A DNA stretch of 64,000 bases from Amia ocellicauda (lineage: Eukaryota; Chordata; Actinopteri; Amiiformes; Amiidae). Position 1 is the stretch's first letter; each line of letters begins with the position of its first letter. The stretch lies in contig NC_089863.1 of the NCBI RefSeq assembly GCF_036373705.1, positions 35,601,227 to 35,665,226 on the forward strand, given 5' to 3'. The notes beneath the pieces are model-generated. The model saw nothing but the letters and a program-made list of their open reading frames with translations. It did no database searches and was not told the DNA's origin. The position numbers and the translations under genes were made by a program. This document shows positions 20,541 through 33,000 of this stretch, one piece after another.

Positions 20541-22088
20541 CGAGAGGCCTGGCTGCATGATGTGTCTTAATGGTTGGCGGGTATTGACGGAGCTTCCAGC
20601 AAAAAAAAAAAAAAAAGAAAAATGGAGGGAAAAATATCAGTGCAGCAATGGGTGTTGAAAGTAGCCGGGTACGTGTACAATACTTCAATTATATCTCCTC
20701 CAGACAGAAAGAGAGTATTAAGAGCTACGATAAACTTACCCAGCAGACGTAAAAAGCTTGCAGCACCTGGTATTTCCAGGAGGTCTCCCATCCAAGTACT
20801 GACCAGGCCCTGCCCCACTCAGTTTCCGAGATCTTACGAGATCGGACGCGTTCAGGACGTTGTGGCCGCAAGCCGAGATGCCTGGCTGCATGATGTCTCT
20901 TAAAGGCTGGCGGGTATTGACGGAACTGCCAGCAATAAAAAAAAAGAGAAATGGAGGGAGAAATACCAGTGCAGCAAAGGGTGTTGAAAGTAGCCGGGTA
21001 CGTGTACAATACTTGAATTATATCTCCTCCAGACAGAAAGAGCGTATTAAGAGCTACGATGAAGTTACCCAGGAGACGTAAAAAGCTTGCAGCACCTGGT
21101 ATTTCTAGGAGGTCAGCCATCCAAGTACTGACCAGGCCCTGCCCCGTTTACCTTCCGAGATCTGACGAGATCGGGCGCGTTCAGGACGGTGTGGCCGCAA
21201 GCCAAGAGGCCTGGCTGCATGATGTCTCTTAAAGGCTGGCGGGTATTGACGGAACTTCCAGCAAAAAAAAAACAAAAAAAAAAGGAAAATGGAGGGAAAA
21301 ATATCAGTGCAGCAAAGGGTGTTGAAAGTAGCCGGGTACGTGTACAATTCTTCAATTATATCTCCTCCAGACAGATAGAGAGTATAAAGAGCTACGATGA
21401 AGTTACCCAGGGGACGTAAAAAGCTTGCAGCACCTGGTATTTCCAGGAGGTCACACATCCAAGTACTGACCAGGCCCTGCCCCGTTTAGCTTCCGAAATC
21501 TGATATGATCGGGCGCGTTCAGGACGGTGTGACTACAAGCCAAGAGGCCTGGCTGCATGATGTCTCTTAAAGGCTGGCGGATATTGACGGAACTTCCAGC
21601 AAAAAAATAAAATAAAAAGAAAAATGGAGGGAAAAATATCATTGCAGCAAAGGGTGTTGAAAGTAGCCTAGTAAGTGTACAATTCTTCAATTATATCTCC
21701 TGGAGACAGAAAGAGAGTATTAAGAGCTACGATGAAGTTACCCAAGAGACGTAAAAGGCTTGCAGCACCTGGTATTTCTAGGAGGTCTCCCATCCAAGTA
21801 CTGACCAGGCCCTGTCCCGTTTAGCTTCCGAGATCTGACGAGATCGGGCGCATTCAGGACGGTGTGGCCGCAAGCCGAGAGGCCTGGCTGCATGATGTCT
21901 CTTAAAGGTTGGCGGGTATTGACGGAACTTCCAGCAAAAAAAAAAAAAAAAAAAAAAATGGATGGAAAAATATCAGTGCAGCAAAGGGTGTTGACAGTAG
22001 CTGGGTACGTGTACAATACTTCAATTATATCTCCTCCAGACAGATAGAGAGTATTAAGAGCTACGATAAAGTTACCCAGGAGACGTAA

Positions 22089-22208
22089 AAGCTTGCAGCA
22101 CGAGGTATTTCCAGGAGGTCTCACATTCATGTACTGACCAGGTCCTGCCCCGTTTAGCTTCCGAGATCTGACGAGATCGGGCGCGTTCAGGATGGTGTGG
22201 CCGCAAGC
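22089..22208 (-). pseudogene. 5S copy 24, type example of the box C variant
   Basis: Box C reads AGTACATGAATGTGAGACC instead of AGTACTTGGATGGGAGACC, with changes at about positions 79, 82 and 86. The variant, or a close relative, is found in about 15 copies (24, 27, 28, 30, 59, 62, 63, 65, 72, 78, 89, 90, 101, 103, 110). Box C is the main TFIIIA contact, so these copies are probably poor templates. Confidence 0.6.
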
Positions 22209-24422
22209 CGAGATGCCTGGCTGCATGATGTCTCTTAAAGGCTGGCGGGTATTGACGGAACTGCCAGCAAAAAAAAAAAGAAAAATAGAGGGAAATATAC
22301 CAGTGCAGCAAAGGGTGTTGAAAGTAGCCGGGTACGTGTACACTTCTTCAATTATATCTCCTGGAGACAGAAAGATAGTATTAAGAGCTACGATGAAGTT
22401 ACCCTGGAGACGTAAAAAGCTTGCAGCACCTGGTATTTCTAGGAGGTCTCCCATCCAAGTACTGACCAGGCCCTGCCCCGTTTAGCTTCCGAGATCTGAC
22501 GCGATCGGGCGCGTTCAGGATGGTGTGGCCGCAAGCCGAGATGCGTGGCTGCATGATGTCTCTTAAAGGCTGGCGGGTATTGACGGAACTGCCAGCAAAA
22601 AAAAAAAGAAAAATAGAGGGAAATATACCAGTGCAGCAAAGGGTGTTGAAAGTAGCAGGGTACATGTACAATTCTTCAATTATATCTCCTGGAAACAGAA
22701 AGAGAGTATTAAGAGCTACGATGAAGTTACCCAGGAGACGTAAAAAGCTTGCAGCACCTGGTATTTCTAGGAGGTCTCCCATCCAAGTACTGACCAGGCC
22801 CTGCCCCGTTTAGCTTCCGAGATCTGACGAGATTGGGCGCATTCAGGACGGTGTGGCCGCAAGCCGAAAGGCCTGGCTGCATGATGTCTCTTAAAGGTTG
22901 GCGGGTATTGACGGAACTTCCAGCAAAAAAAAAAAAGAAAAAAAGAAAAAAGAAAAATGGATGGAAAAATATCAGTGCAGCAAAGGGTGTTGACAGTAGC
23001 TGGATACGTGTACAATACTTCAATTATATCTCCTCCAGACAGAGAGAGAGTATTAAGAGCTACGATAAAGTTACCCAGGAGTCGTAAAAGCTTGCAGCAC
23101 TAGGTATTTCCAGGAGGTCTCACTTTCATGTACTGACCAGGTCCTGCCCCGTTTAGCTTCCGAGATCTGACGAGATCGGGCGCGTTCAGGATGGTGTGGC
23201 CGCAAGCCGAGATGCCTGGCTGCATGATGTCTCTTAAAGGCTGGCGGGTATTGACGGAACTGCCAGGAAAAAAAAAAAGAAAAATAGAGGGAAATATACC
23301 AGTGCAGCAAAGGGTGTTGAAAGTAGCCGGGTACGTGTACAATTCTTCAATTATATCTCCTGGAGACAGAAAGAGAGTATTAAGAGCTACGATAAAGTTA
23401 CCCAGAAGACGTAAAAGCTTGCAGCACCAGGTATTTCCAGGAGGTCTCACATTCATGTACTGACCAGGTCCTGCCCCGTTTAGCTTCCGAGATCTGACGA
23501 GATCGGGCGCGTTCAGGATGGTGTGGCCGCAAGCCAAGATGCATGGCTGCATGATGTCTCTTAAAGGCTGGCGGGTATTGACGGAATTTCCAGCAAAAAA
23601 AAAAAAAAAATAGAAAAATGGAGGGAAAAATATCAGTGCAGGAAAGGGTGTTGAAAGTAGCCGGGTACGTGTACAATTCTTCAATTATATCTCCTGGAGA
23701 CAGAAAGAGAGTATTAAGAGCTACGATGAAGTTACCCAGGAGACGTAAAAAGCTTGCAGCACCTGGTATTTCTAGGAAGTCTCCCATCCAAGTACTGACC
23801 AGGCCCTGCCCCGTTTAGCTTCCGAGATCTGACGAGATCGGGCGCATTCAGGACGGTGTGGCCGCAAACCGAAAGGCCTGGCTGCATGATGACTCTTAAA
23901 GGTTGGCGGGTATTGACGGAACTTCCAGCAAAAAAAAAAAAAAAAAAGAAAAATGGATGGAAAAATATCAGTGCAGCAAATGGTGTTGACAGTAGCTGGG
24001 TACGTGTACAATACTTCAATTATATCTCCTCCAGACAGATAGAGAGTATTAAGAGCTACGATAAAGTTACCCAGAAGACGTAAAAGCTTGCAACACCAGG
24101 TATTTCCAGGAGGTCTCACATTCATGTACTGACCAGGTCCTGCCCCGTTTAGCTTCCGAGATCTGACGAGATCGGGCGCGTTCAGGATGGTGTGGCCGCA
24201 AGCCGAGATGCATGGCTGCATGATGTCTCTTAAAGGCTGGCGGGTATTGACGGAACTTCCAGCAAAAAAAAAAAAAAAAAAAAATGGAAAATGGAGGGAA
24301 AAATATCAGTGCAGCAATGGCTGTTGAAAATAGCCGGGTACGTGTACAATACTTCAATTATATCTCCTCCAGACAGATAGAGAGTATTAAGAGCTACGAT
24401 TAAGTTTCCCAGGAGACGTAAA

Positions 24423-25542
24423 AAGCTTGCAGCACCAGGTATTTCCAGGAGGTCTCCCATCCAAGTACTGACCAGGCCCTGCCCCGTTTAGCTTCCGAGA
24501 TCTGACGAGATCGGGCGTGTTCAGGACGATGTGGCCGCAAGCCAAGAGGCCTGGCTGCATGATGTCTCTTAAAGGCTGGCGGGTATTGACGGAACTTCCA
24601 GCAAAAAATAAAAAATAAATAAATAGAAAAATGGAGGGAAAAATATCAGTGCAGGACAGGGTGTTGAAAGTAGCCGGGTACATGTACAATTCTTCAATTA
24701 TATCTTCTCCAGACTGAATGAGAGTATTAAGAGCTACGCTGAAGTTACCCAGGAGATGTAAAAAGCTTGCAGCACCTGGTATTTCCAGGAGGTCACCCAT
24801 CCAATTACTGACCAGGCCCTGCCCAGTTTTTCTTCCGAGATCTGACGAGATCTTGCGTCTTCAGGACGGTGTGGCCTCAAGCCAAGAGGCCTGGCTGCAT
24901 GATGTCTCTTAAAGGCTGGCGGGTATCGACGGAACTGCCAGCAAAAAAAAAAAAGAAAAATAGAGGGAAAAATACCAGTGCAGCAAAGGGTTTTGAAAGT
25001 AGCCGGGTACGTGTACAATTCTTCAATTATATATTCTCCAGACAGAAAGAGAGTATTAAGAGCTACGATGAGGTTTCCCAGGAGACGTAAAAAGCTTGCA
25101 GCACCTGGTATTTCCAGAAGATCTCCCATCCAAGTACTGACCAGGTCCTGCCCCGTTTAGTTTCCGAGATCTTCTGACATCGGGCTCATTCAGAACTGTG
25201 TGTCCGCAAGCCGAGAGGCCTGGTTGCATGATGTCTCTTAAAGGCTGGCGGATATTGACGGAACTGCCAGCAAAAAAAAAAAAAAAAAAAAATGGATGGA
25301 AAAATATCAGTGCAGCAAAGGGTGTTGACAGTAGCTGGGTACGTGTACAATACTTCAATTATATCTCCTCCAGACAGAAAGAGAGAATTAAGAGCTACGA
25401 TAAAGTGACCCAGGAGACGTAAAATCTTGCAGCACCAGGTATTTCCAGGAGGTCTCACATTCAAGTACTGACCAGGTCCTGCCCCGTTTAGCTTCCGAGA
25501 TCTGACGAGATCGGGCGCGTTCAGGATGATGTGGCCGCAAGC
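24423..25542 (-). rRNA. 5S rRNA-like copies 31-34
   Basis: Low coordinates: 24423, 24763, 25092, 25423. Copies 32-33 with their spacers are near-identical to copies 84-85 (42,132 and 42,461), an offset of 17,369 bp. Copy 33 has substitutions in the 5' third (GACATCGGGCTCATTCAG, plus-strand writing). Confidence 0.9.
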
Positions 25543-25751
25543 CGAGACGTCTGGCTGCATGATGTCTCTTAAAGGCTGGCGGGTATTGACGGAACTGCCA
25601 GCAAAAAAAAAAAAGAGAAATGGAGCGAGAAATACCAGTGCAGCAAAGGGTGTTGAAAGTAGCCGGGTACGTGTACAATACTTGAATTATATCTCCTCCA
25701 GACAGAAAGAGACTATTAAGAGCTACGATGAAGTTACCCAGGTGACGTAAA

Positions 25752-28700
25752 AAGCTTGCAGCACCTGGTATTTCCAGGAGGTCTCCCATCCAAGTACTGA
25801 CCAGGCCCTGCCCCATTCAGTTTCCGAGATCTGACGAGATCGGGCGCGTTCAGGATGGTGTGGCCGCAAGCCAAGATGCCTGGCTGCATGATGTCTCTTA
25901 AAGGCTGGCGGGTATTGACGGAACTGCCAGCAAAAATAAAAAGAGAAATGGAGGGAGAAATACCAGTGCAGCAAAGGGTGTTGAAAGTAGCCGGGTACGT
26001 GTACAATACTTGAATTATATCTCCTCCAGACAGAAAGAGACTATTAAGAGCTACGATGAAGTTACCCAGGTGACGTAAAAAGCTTGCAGCACCTGGTATT
26101 TCTAGGAGGTCTCCCATCCAAGTACTGACCAGGCCCTGCCCCGTTTAGCATCCGAGATCTGACGAGATCGGGCGCATTCAGGACGGTGTGGCCACAAGCC
26201 GAGAGGCTTGGCTGCATGATGTCTCTTAAAGGTTGGCGGGTATTGACGGAACTTCCAGCAAAAAAAAAAAAAAAAAAAAAAAGAAAAAGAAAAATGGAGG
26301 GAAAAATATCAGTGCAGTAATGGGTTTTGAAAGTAGCCGGGTACGTGTACAATTCTTCAATTATATCTCCTCCAGACAGAAAGAGAGTATTAAGAGCTAC
26401 GATGAAGTTACCCAGGAGACGTAAAAAGCTTGCAGCACCTGGTATTTCCAGGAGGACACCCATCCAAGTACTGACCAGGCCCTGCCCCGTTTGGCTTCCG
26501 AGATCTGACGAGATCGGGCGCGTTCAGGACGGTGTGGCCGCAAGCCAAGATGCCTGGCTGCATGATGTCTCTTAAAGGCTGGCGGGTATTGACGGAACAG
26601 CCAGCAAAAAAAAAAAAGAAAAATGGAGGGAAAAATATCAGTGCAGTAATGGGTTTTGAAAGTAGCCGGGTACGTGTACAATTCTTCAATTATATCTCCT
26701 CCGGACAGAAAGAGAGTATTAAGAGCTACGATGAAGTTACCCAGGAGACGTAAAAAGCTTGCAGCACCTGGCATTTTCAGGAGGTCACCCATCCAAGTAC
26801 TGACCAGGCCCTGCCCCGTTTAAATTCCAAGATCTGATGAGATCGGGGGCGTTCAGGATGGTGTGGCCGCAAGCCGAGAGGCCTGGCTGCATGATGTCTC
26901 TTAAAGGCTGGCGGGTATTGACGGAACTGGCAACAAAAAAAAAAAAGAAAAATAGAGGGAAAAATACCAGTGCAGCAAAGGGTGTTGAAAGTAGCCGGGT
27001 ACGTGTACAATACTTGAATTATATCTCCTCCGGACAGAAAGAGAGTATTAAGAGCTACGATGAAGTTACCCAGGTGACGTAAAAAGCTTGCAGCACCTGG
27101 TATTTCCAGGAGGTCTCCCATCCAAGTACTGACCAGGCCCTGCCCCATTCAGTTTCCGAGATCTGACGAGATCGGGCGCGTTCAGGATGGTGTGGCCGCA
27201 AGCCGAGATGCCTGGCTGCATGATGTCTCTTAAAGGCTGGCGGGTATTGACGGAACTGGCAGCAAAAAAAAAAAAGAAAAATAGAGGGAAAAATACCAGT
27301 GCAGCAAAGGGTGTTGAAAGTAGCCGGGTACGTGTACAATACTTGAATTATATCTCCTCCAGACAGAAAGAGACTATTAAGAGCTACGATGAAGTTACCC
27401 AGGTGACGTAAAAAGCTTGCAGCACCTGGTATTTCCAGGAGGTCTCCCATCCAAGTACTGACCAGGCCCTGCCCCATTCAGTTTCCGAGATCTGACGAGA
27501 TCGGGCGCGTTCAGGATGGTGTGGCCGCAAGCCGAGATGCCTGGCTGCATGATGTCTCTTAAAGGCTGGCGGGTATTGACGGAACTGCCAGCAAAAATAA
27601 AAAGAGAAATGGAGGGAGAAATACCAGTGCAGCAAAGGGTGTTGAAAGTAGCCGGGTACGTGTACAATACTTGAATTATATCTCCTCCAGACAGAAAGAG
27701 ACTATTAAGAGCTACGATGAAGTTACCCAGGTGACGTAAAAAGCTTGCAGCACCTGGTATTTCTAGGAGGTCTCACAATCAAGTACTGACCAGGCCCTGC
27801 CCCGTTTAGCATCCGAGATCTGACGAGATCGGGCGCATTCAGGACGGTGTGGCCACAAGCCGAGAGGCTTGGCTGCATGATGTCTCTTAAAGGTTGGCGG
27901 GTATTGACGGAACTTCCAGCAAAAAAAAAAAAAAAAAAAAAAAAGAAAAAGAAAAATGGAGGGAAAAATATCAGTGCAGTAATGGGTTTTGAAAGTAGCC
28001 GGGTACGTGTACAATTCTTCAATTATATCTCCTCCAGACAGAAAGAGAGTATTAAGAGCTACGATGAAGTTACCCAGGAGACGTAAAAAGCTTGCAGCAC
28101 CTGGTATTTCCAGGAGGACACCCATCCAAGTACTGACCAGGCCCTGCCCCGTTTGGCTTCCGAGATCTGACGAGATCGGGCGCGTTCAGGACGGTGTGGC
28201 CGCAAGCCAAGATGCCTGGCTGCATGATGTCTCTTAAAGGCTGGCGGGTATTGACGGAACTGGCAGCAAAAAAAAAAAAGAAAAATGGAGGGAAAAATAT
28301 CAGTGCAGTAATGGGTTTTGAAAGTAGCCGGGTACGTGTACAATTCTTCAATTATATCTCCTCCGGACAGAAAGAGAGTATTAAGAGCTACGATGAAGTT
28401 ACCCAGGAGACGTAAAAAGCTTGCAGCACCTGGCATTTTCAGGAGGTCACCCATCCAAGTACTGACCAGGCCCTGCCCCGTTTAAATTCCAAGATCTGAT
28501 GAGATCGGGGGCGTTCAGGATGGTGTGGCCGCAAGCCGAGAGGCCTGGCTGCATGATGTCTCTTAAAGGCTGGCGGGTATTGACGGAACTGGCAGCAAAA
28601 AAAAAAAAGAAAAATAGAGGGAAAAATACCAGTGCAGCAAAGGGTGTTGAAAGTAGCCGGGTACGTATACAATTCTTCAATTATATCTTCTCCAGACAGA

Positions 28701-28865
28701 AAGAGAGTATTAAGAGCTACGATGAAGTTCCCCTGGAGAAGTAAAAAGCTGGCAGCACCTGGTATTTCCTGGAGGTCTCACATTTAAGTACTGACCAGGT
28801 CCTGCCCCGTTTAGCTTCCGAGATCTGACAAGATCGGGCACGTTCAGGACGGTGTGGCCGCAAGC
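25752..28865 (-). rRNA. 5S rRNA-like copies 35-44 (five-unit duplication)
   Basis: Low coordinates: 25752, 26080, 26426, 26755, 27084, 27413, 27741, 28088, 28417, 28746. Copies 35-38 match copies 40-43 at an offset of 1,661-1,662 bp, exactly five units, and copies 39 and 40 are near-identical neighbours. Copies 35, 39 and 40 share CCCCATTCAGTTTCC (plus-strand writing) in box A; 38 and 43 have the TTTAAATTCC variant. Confidence 0.92.
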
Positions 28866-29073
28866 CGAGATGCCTGGCTGCATGATGTCTCTTAAAGGCT
28901 GGCGGGTATCGACGGAACTGCCAGAAAAAAAAAAAAGAAAAATAGAGGGAAAAATACCAGTGCAGCAAAGGGTGTTGAAAGTAGCCGGGTACATGTACAA
29001 TTCTTCAATTATATCTCCTCCAGACAGAAAGAGAGTATTAAGAGCTACGATGAAGTTACCCAGGAGACGTAAA

Positions 29074-29874
29074 AAGCTTGCAGCACCTGGCATTTCCAGG
29101 AGGTCACCCATCCAAGTACTGACCAGGCCCTGCCCCGTTTAAATTCCAAGATCTGATGAGATCGGGGGCGTTCAGGACGGTGTGGCTGCAAGCCAAGAGG
29201 CCTGGCTGCATGATGTCTATTAATGGTTGGCGGGTATTGACGGAACTTCCAGCAGAAAAAATAAATAATAATAATAAAAATATAAAAAAATTGATGGAAA
29301 AATATCAGTGCAGCAAAGGGTGTTAAATGTAGCCAGGTACGTGTACAATACTTCAATTATATCTCCTCCAGACAGAAAGAGAGTATTAAGAGCTACGATG
29401 AAGTTACCCAAGTGACGAAAAAAGCTTGCAGCACCTGGTATTTCCAGGAGGTCACCCATCCAAGTACTGACCAGGCCCTGCCCCGTTCAGCTTCCGAGAT
29501 CTGACGAGATCGGGCGCGTTCAGGACGGTGTGGCCGCAAGCCAAGAGGCCTGGATGTATGAAGTCTCTTAAAGGCTGGCGGGTATTGACGGAAGTTCCAG
29601 CAAAAAAAAAAGAAATAAGAAAAATGGAGGGAAAAATATCAGTGCAGCAAAGGGTGTTAAATGTAGCTGGGTACGTGTACAATTCTTCAATAATATCTCC
29701 TACAGACTGAAAGAGAGTATTAAGAGCTATGATGAAGTTACCCAGGAGATGTAAAAAGCTTGCAGCACCTGGTATTTCCAGGAGGTCACCCATCCAAGTA
29801 CTGACCAGGCCCTGCCCCGTTAGCTTCCGAGATCTGATGAGATCAGGCGCGTTTAGGACGGTGTGGCCGCAAGC
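29074..29874 (-). rRNA. 5S rRNA-like copies 45-47
   Basis: Low coordinates: 29074, 29422, 29756. Copy 45 carries the box A variant. Copy 47 is one base short (CCCCGTTAGC, plus-strand writing), a deletion shared with copy 75 at 39,116. The spacer after copy 45 has AATAATAATAATAAAAATA in its A-tract, as in the spacer near 17,250. Confidence 0.9.
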
Positions 29875-30083
29875 CGAGAGGCCTGGCTACATGATGTCTC
29901 TTAAAGGCTGGCGGGTATTGACGGAACTTCCAGCAAAAAAAAAAAAAGAGAAATGGTGGTAAAAATATCAGTTCAGCAAAGGGTGTTGAAAGTAGCCGGG
30001 TACGTGTATAATACTTCAATTATATCTCCTCCCGACAGATAGAGAGTATAAAGAGCAACAATAAAGTTACCCAGGAGACGTAA

Positions 30084-33000
30084 AAGCTTGCAGCACTAGG
30101 TATTTCCAGGAGTTCTCACAATCAAGTACTGACCAGGTCCTGCCCCGTTTAGCTTCCGAGATCTGACGAGATCGGGCGCGTTCAGGATGGTGTGGCCGCA
30201 AGCCGAGACGCCTGGCTGCATGATGTCTCTTAAAGGCTGGCGGGTATTGACGGAACTGCCAGCAAAAAAAAAAAGAAAAATATAGGGAAATATACCAGTG
30301 CAGCAAAGGGTGTTGAAAGTAGCCGGGTACGTGTACAATTCTTCAATTATATCTCCTGGAGACAGAAAGAGAGTATTAAGAGCTACGATGAAGTTTCCCA
30401 GGAGACGTTAAAAGCTTGCAGCACCAGGTATTTCCTGGAGGTCTCCCATCCAAGTACTGATCAGGCCCTGCCCCGTTTAGCTTCCGAGATCTGACGAGAT
30501 CGGGCGCGTTCAGGACAATGTGGCCGCAAGCCAAGAGGCCTGGCTGCATGATGTCTCTTAAAGGCTGACGGGTATTGACGGAACTTCCAGCAAAAAATAA
30601 AAAATAAATAAAGAAAAAGAAAAATGGAGGGAAAAATATCAGTGCAGTAATGGGTTTTGAAAGTAGCCGGGTACGTGTACAATTCTTCAATTATATCTCC
30701 TGGAGACAGAAAGAGAGTATTAAGAGCTACGATGAAGTTACCCAGGAGACGTAAAAAGCTTGCAGCACCTGGCATTTCCAGGAGGTCACCCATCCAAGTA
30801 CTGACCAGGCCCTGCCCCGTTTAAATTCCAAGATCTGATGAGATCGGGGGCGTTCAGGACGGTGTGGCTGCAAGCCGAGAGGCCTGGCTGCATGATGTCT
30901 CTTAATGGTTGGCGGGTTGTGACGGAACATCCAGCAAATAAAAAAAAAGAGAAATGGAGGGAAAAATATCAGTGCAGCAAAGGGTGTTGAAAGTAGCCAG
31001 GTACGTGTACAACTCTTCAATTATATCTCCTCCAGACAGAAAGAGAGAATTAAGAGCTACGATGAAGTTACCCAGGAGACGTAAAAAGTTTGCAGCACCT
31101 CGTATTTCCAGAAGGTCACCTATAAAAGTACTGACCAGGCCCTGCCCCGTTTAAATTCCGAGATCTGACGAGATCGGGCGCGTTCAGGACGGTGTGGCCG
31201 CAAGCCGAGAGGCCTGGCTGCATGATGTCTCTTAAAGGCTGGCGGGTATTGACGGAACTGCCAGCAAAAAAAAAAAGAAAAATAGAGGGAAAAATACCAG
31301 TGCAGCAAAGGCTGTTGAAAGTAGCCGGGTACATGTACAATTCCTCAATTATAACACCTCCAGACAGATAGAGAGTATTAAGAGCTACGATGAAGTTTCC
31401 CAGGAGACGTTAAAAGCTTGCAGTACCAGGTATTTCCTGGAGGTCTCCCATCCAAGTACTGATCAGGCCCTGCCCCGTTTAGCTTCCCAGATCTGACGAG
31501 ATCGGGCGCGTTCAGGACAATGTGGCCGCAAGCCAAGAGGCCTGGCTGCATGATGTCTCATAAAGGCTGACGGGTATTGACGGAACTTCCAGCAAAAAAA
31601 TAAATAAATAAATAAAGAAAAAGAAAAATGGAGGGAAAAATATCAGTGCAGTAATGGGTTTTGAAAGTAGCCGGGTACGTGTACAATTCTTCAATTATAT
31701 CTCCTCCAGACAGAAAGAGAGTATTAAGAGCTACGATGAAGTTACCCAGGAGACGTAAAAAGCTTGCAGCACCTGGCATTTCCAGGAGGTCACCCATCCA
31801 AGTACTGACCAGGCCCTGCCCCGTTTAAATTCTAAGATCTGATGAGATCGGGGGCGTTCAGGACGGTGTGGCTGCAAGCCGAGAGGCCTGGCTGCATGAT
31901 GTCTCTTAATGGTTGGCGGGTTGTGACAGAACATCCAGCAAATAAAAAAAAAGAGAAATGGTGGTAAAAATATCAGTGCAGCAAAGGGTGTTGAAAGTAG
32001 CCGGGTACGTGTACAATTCTTCAATTATATCTCCTGGAAACAGAAAGAGAGTATTAAGAGCTACGATGAAGTTACTCAGGAGACGTAAGATGCTTGCAGC
32101 ACCTTTTATTTCCAGCAGGTCTCCCATGCAAGTACTGAACAGGCACTGCCCCGTTCAGCTTCCGAGGTCTGACGAGATTGAGGGTGTTCAGGGCGGTGTG
32201 GCCGCAAGCCGAGAGGCCTGGCTGCATGATGTGTCTTAATGGTTGGCGGGTATTGACGGAGCTTCCAGCAAAAAAAAAAAAAAAAGAAAAATGGAGGGAA
32301 AAATATCAGTGCAGCAATGGGTGTTGAAAGTAGCCGGGTACGTGTACAATACTTCAATTATATCTCCTCCAGACAGAAAGAGAGTATTAAGAGCTACGAT
32401 AAACTTACCCAGCAGACGTAAAAAGCTTGCAGCACCTGGTATTTCCAGGAGGTCTCCCATCCAAGTACTGACCAGGCCCTGCCCCACTCAGTTTCCGAGA
32501 TCTTACGAGATCGGACGCGTTCAGGACGGTGTGGCCGCAAGCCGAGATGCCTGGCTGCATGATGTCTCTTAAAGGCTGGCGGGTATTGACGGAACTGCCA
32601 GCAATAAAAAAAAAGAGAAATGGAGGGAGAAATACCAGTGCAGCAAAGGGTGTTGAAAGTAGCCGGGTACGTGTACAATACTTGAATTATATCTCCTCCA
32701 GACAGAAAGAGCGTATTAAGAGCTACGATGAAGTTACCCAGGAGACGTAAAAAGCTTGCAGCACCTGGTATTTCTAGGAGGTCAGCCATCCAAGTACTGA
32801 CCAGGCCCTGCCCCGTTTACCTTCCGAGATCTGACGAGATCGGGCGCGTTCAGGACGGTGTGGCCGCAAGCCAAGAGGCCTGGCTGCATGATGTCTCTTA
32901 AAGGCTGGCGGGTATTGACGGAACTTCCAGCAAAAAAAAAACAAAAAAAAAAGGAAAATGGAGGGAAAAATATCAGTGCAGCAAAGGGTGTTGAAAGTAG

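Larger units (their letters stand above)
17752..24203 (-). rRNA. 5S rRNA-like copies 11-30 (duplicated block A)
   Basis: Low coordinates: 17752, 18080, 18424, 18754, 19083, 19411, 19757, 20087, 20421, 20754, 21083, 21421, 21756, 22089, 22417, 22745, 23088, 23415, 23750, 24084. Genes and spacers match copies 48-65 in order, apart from copies 14 and 18, which have no partner there. Copies 13, 15, 17 and 18 carry the box A variant; 24, 27, 28 and 30 carry the box C variant. Confidence 0.92.
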
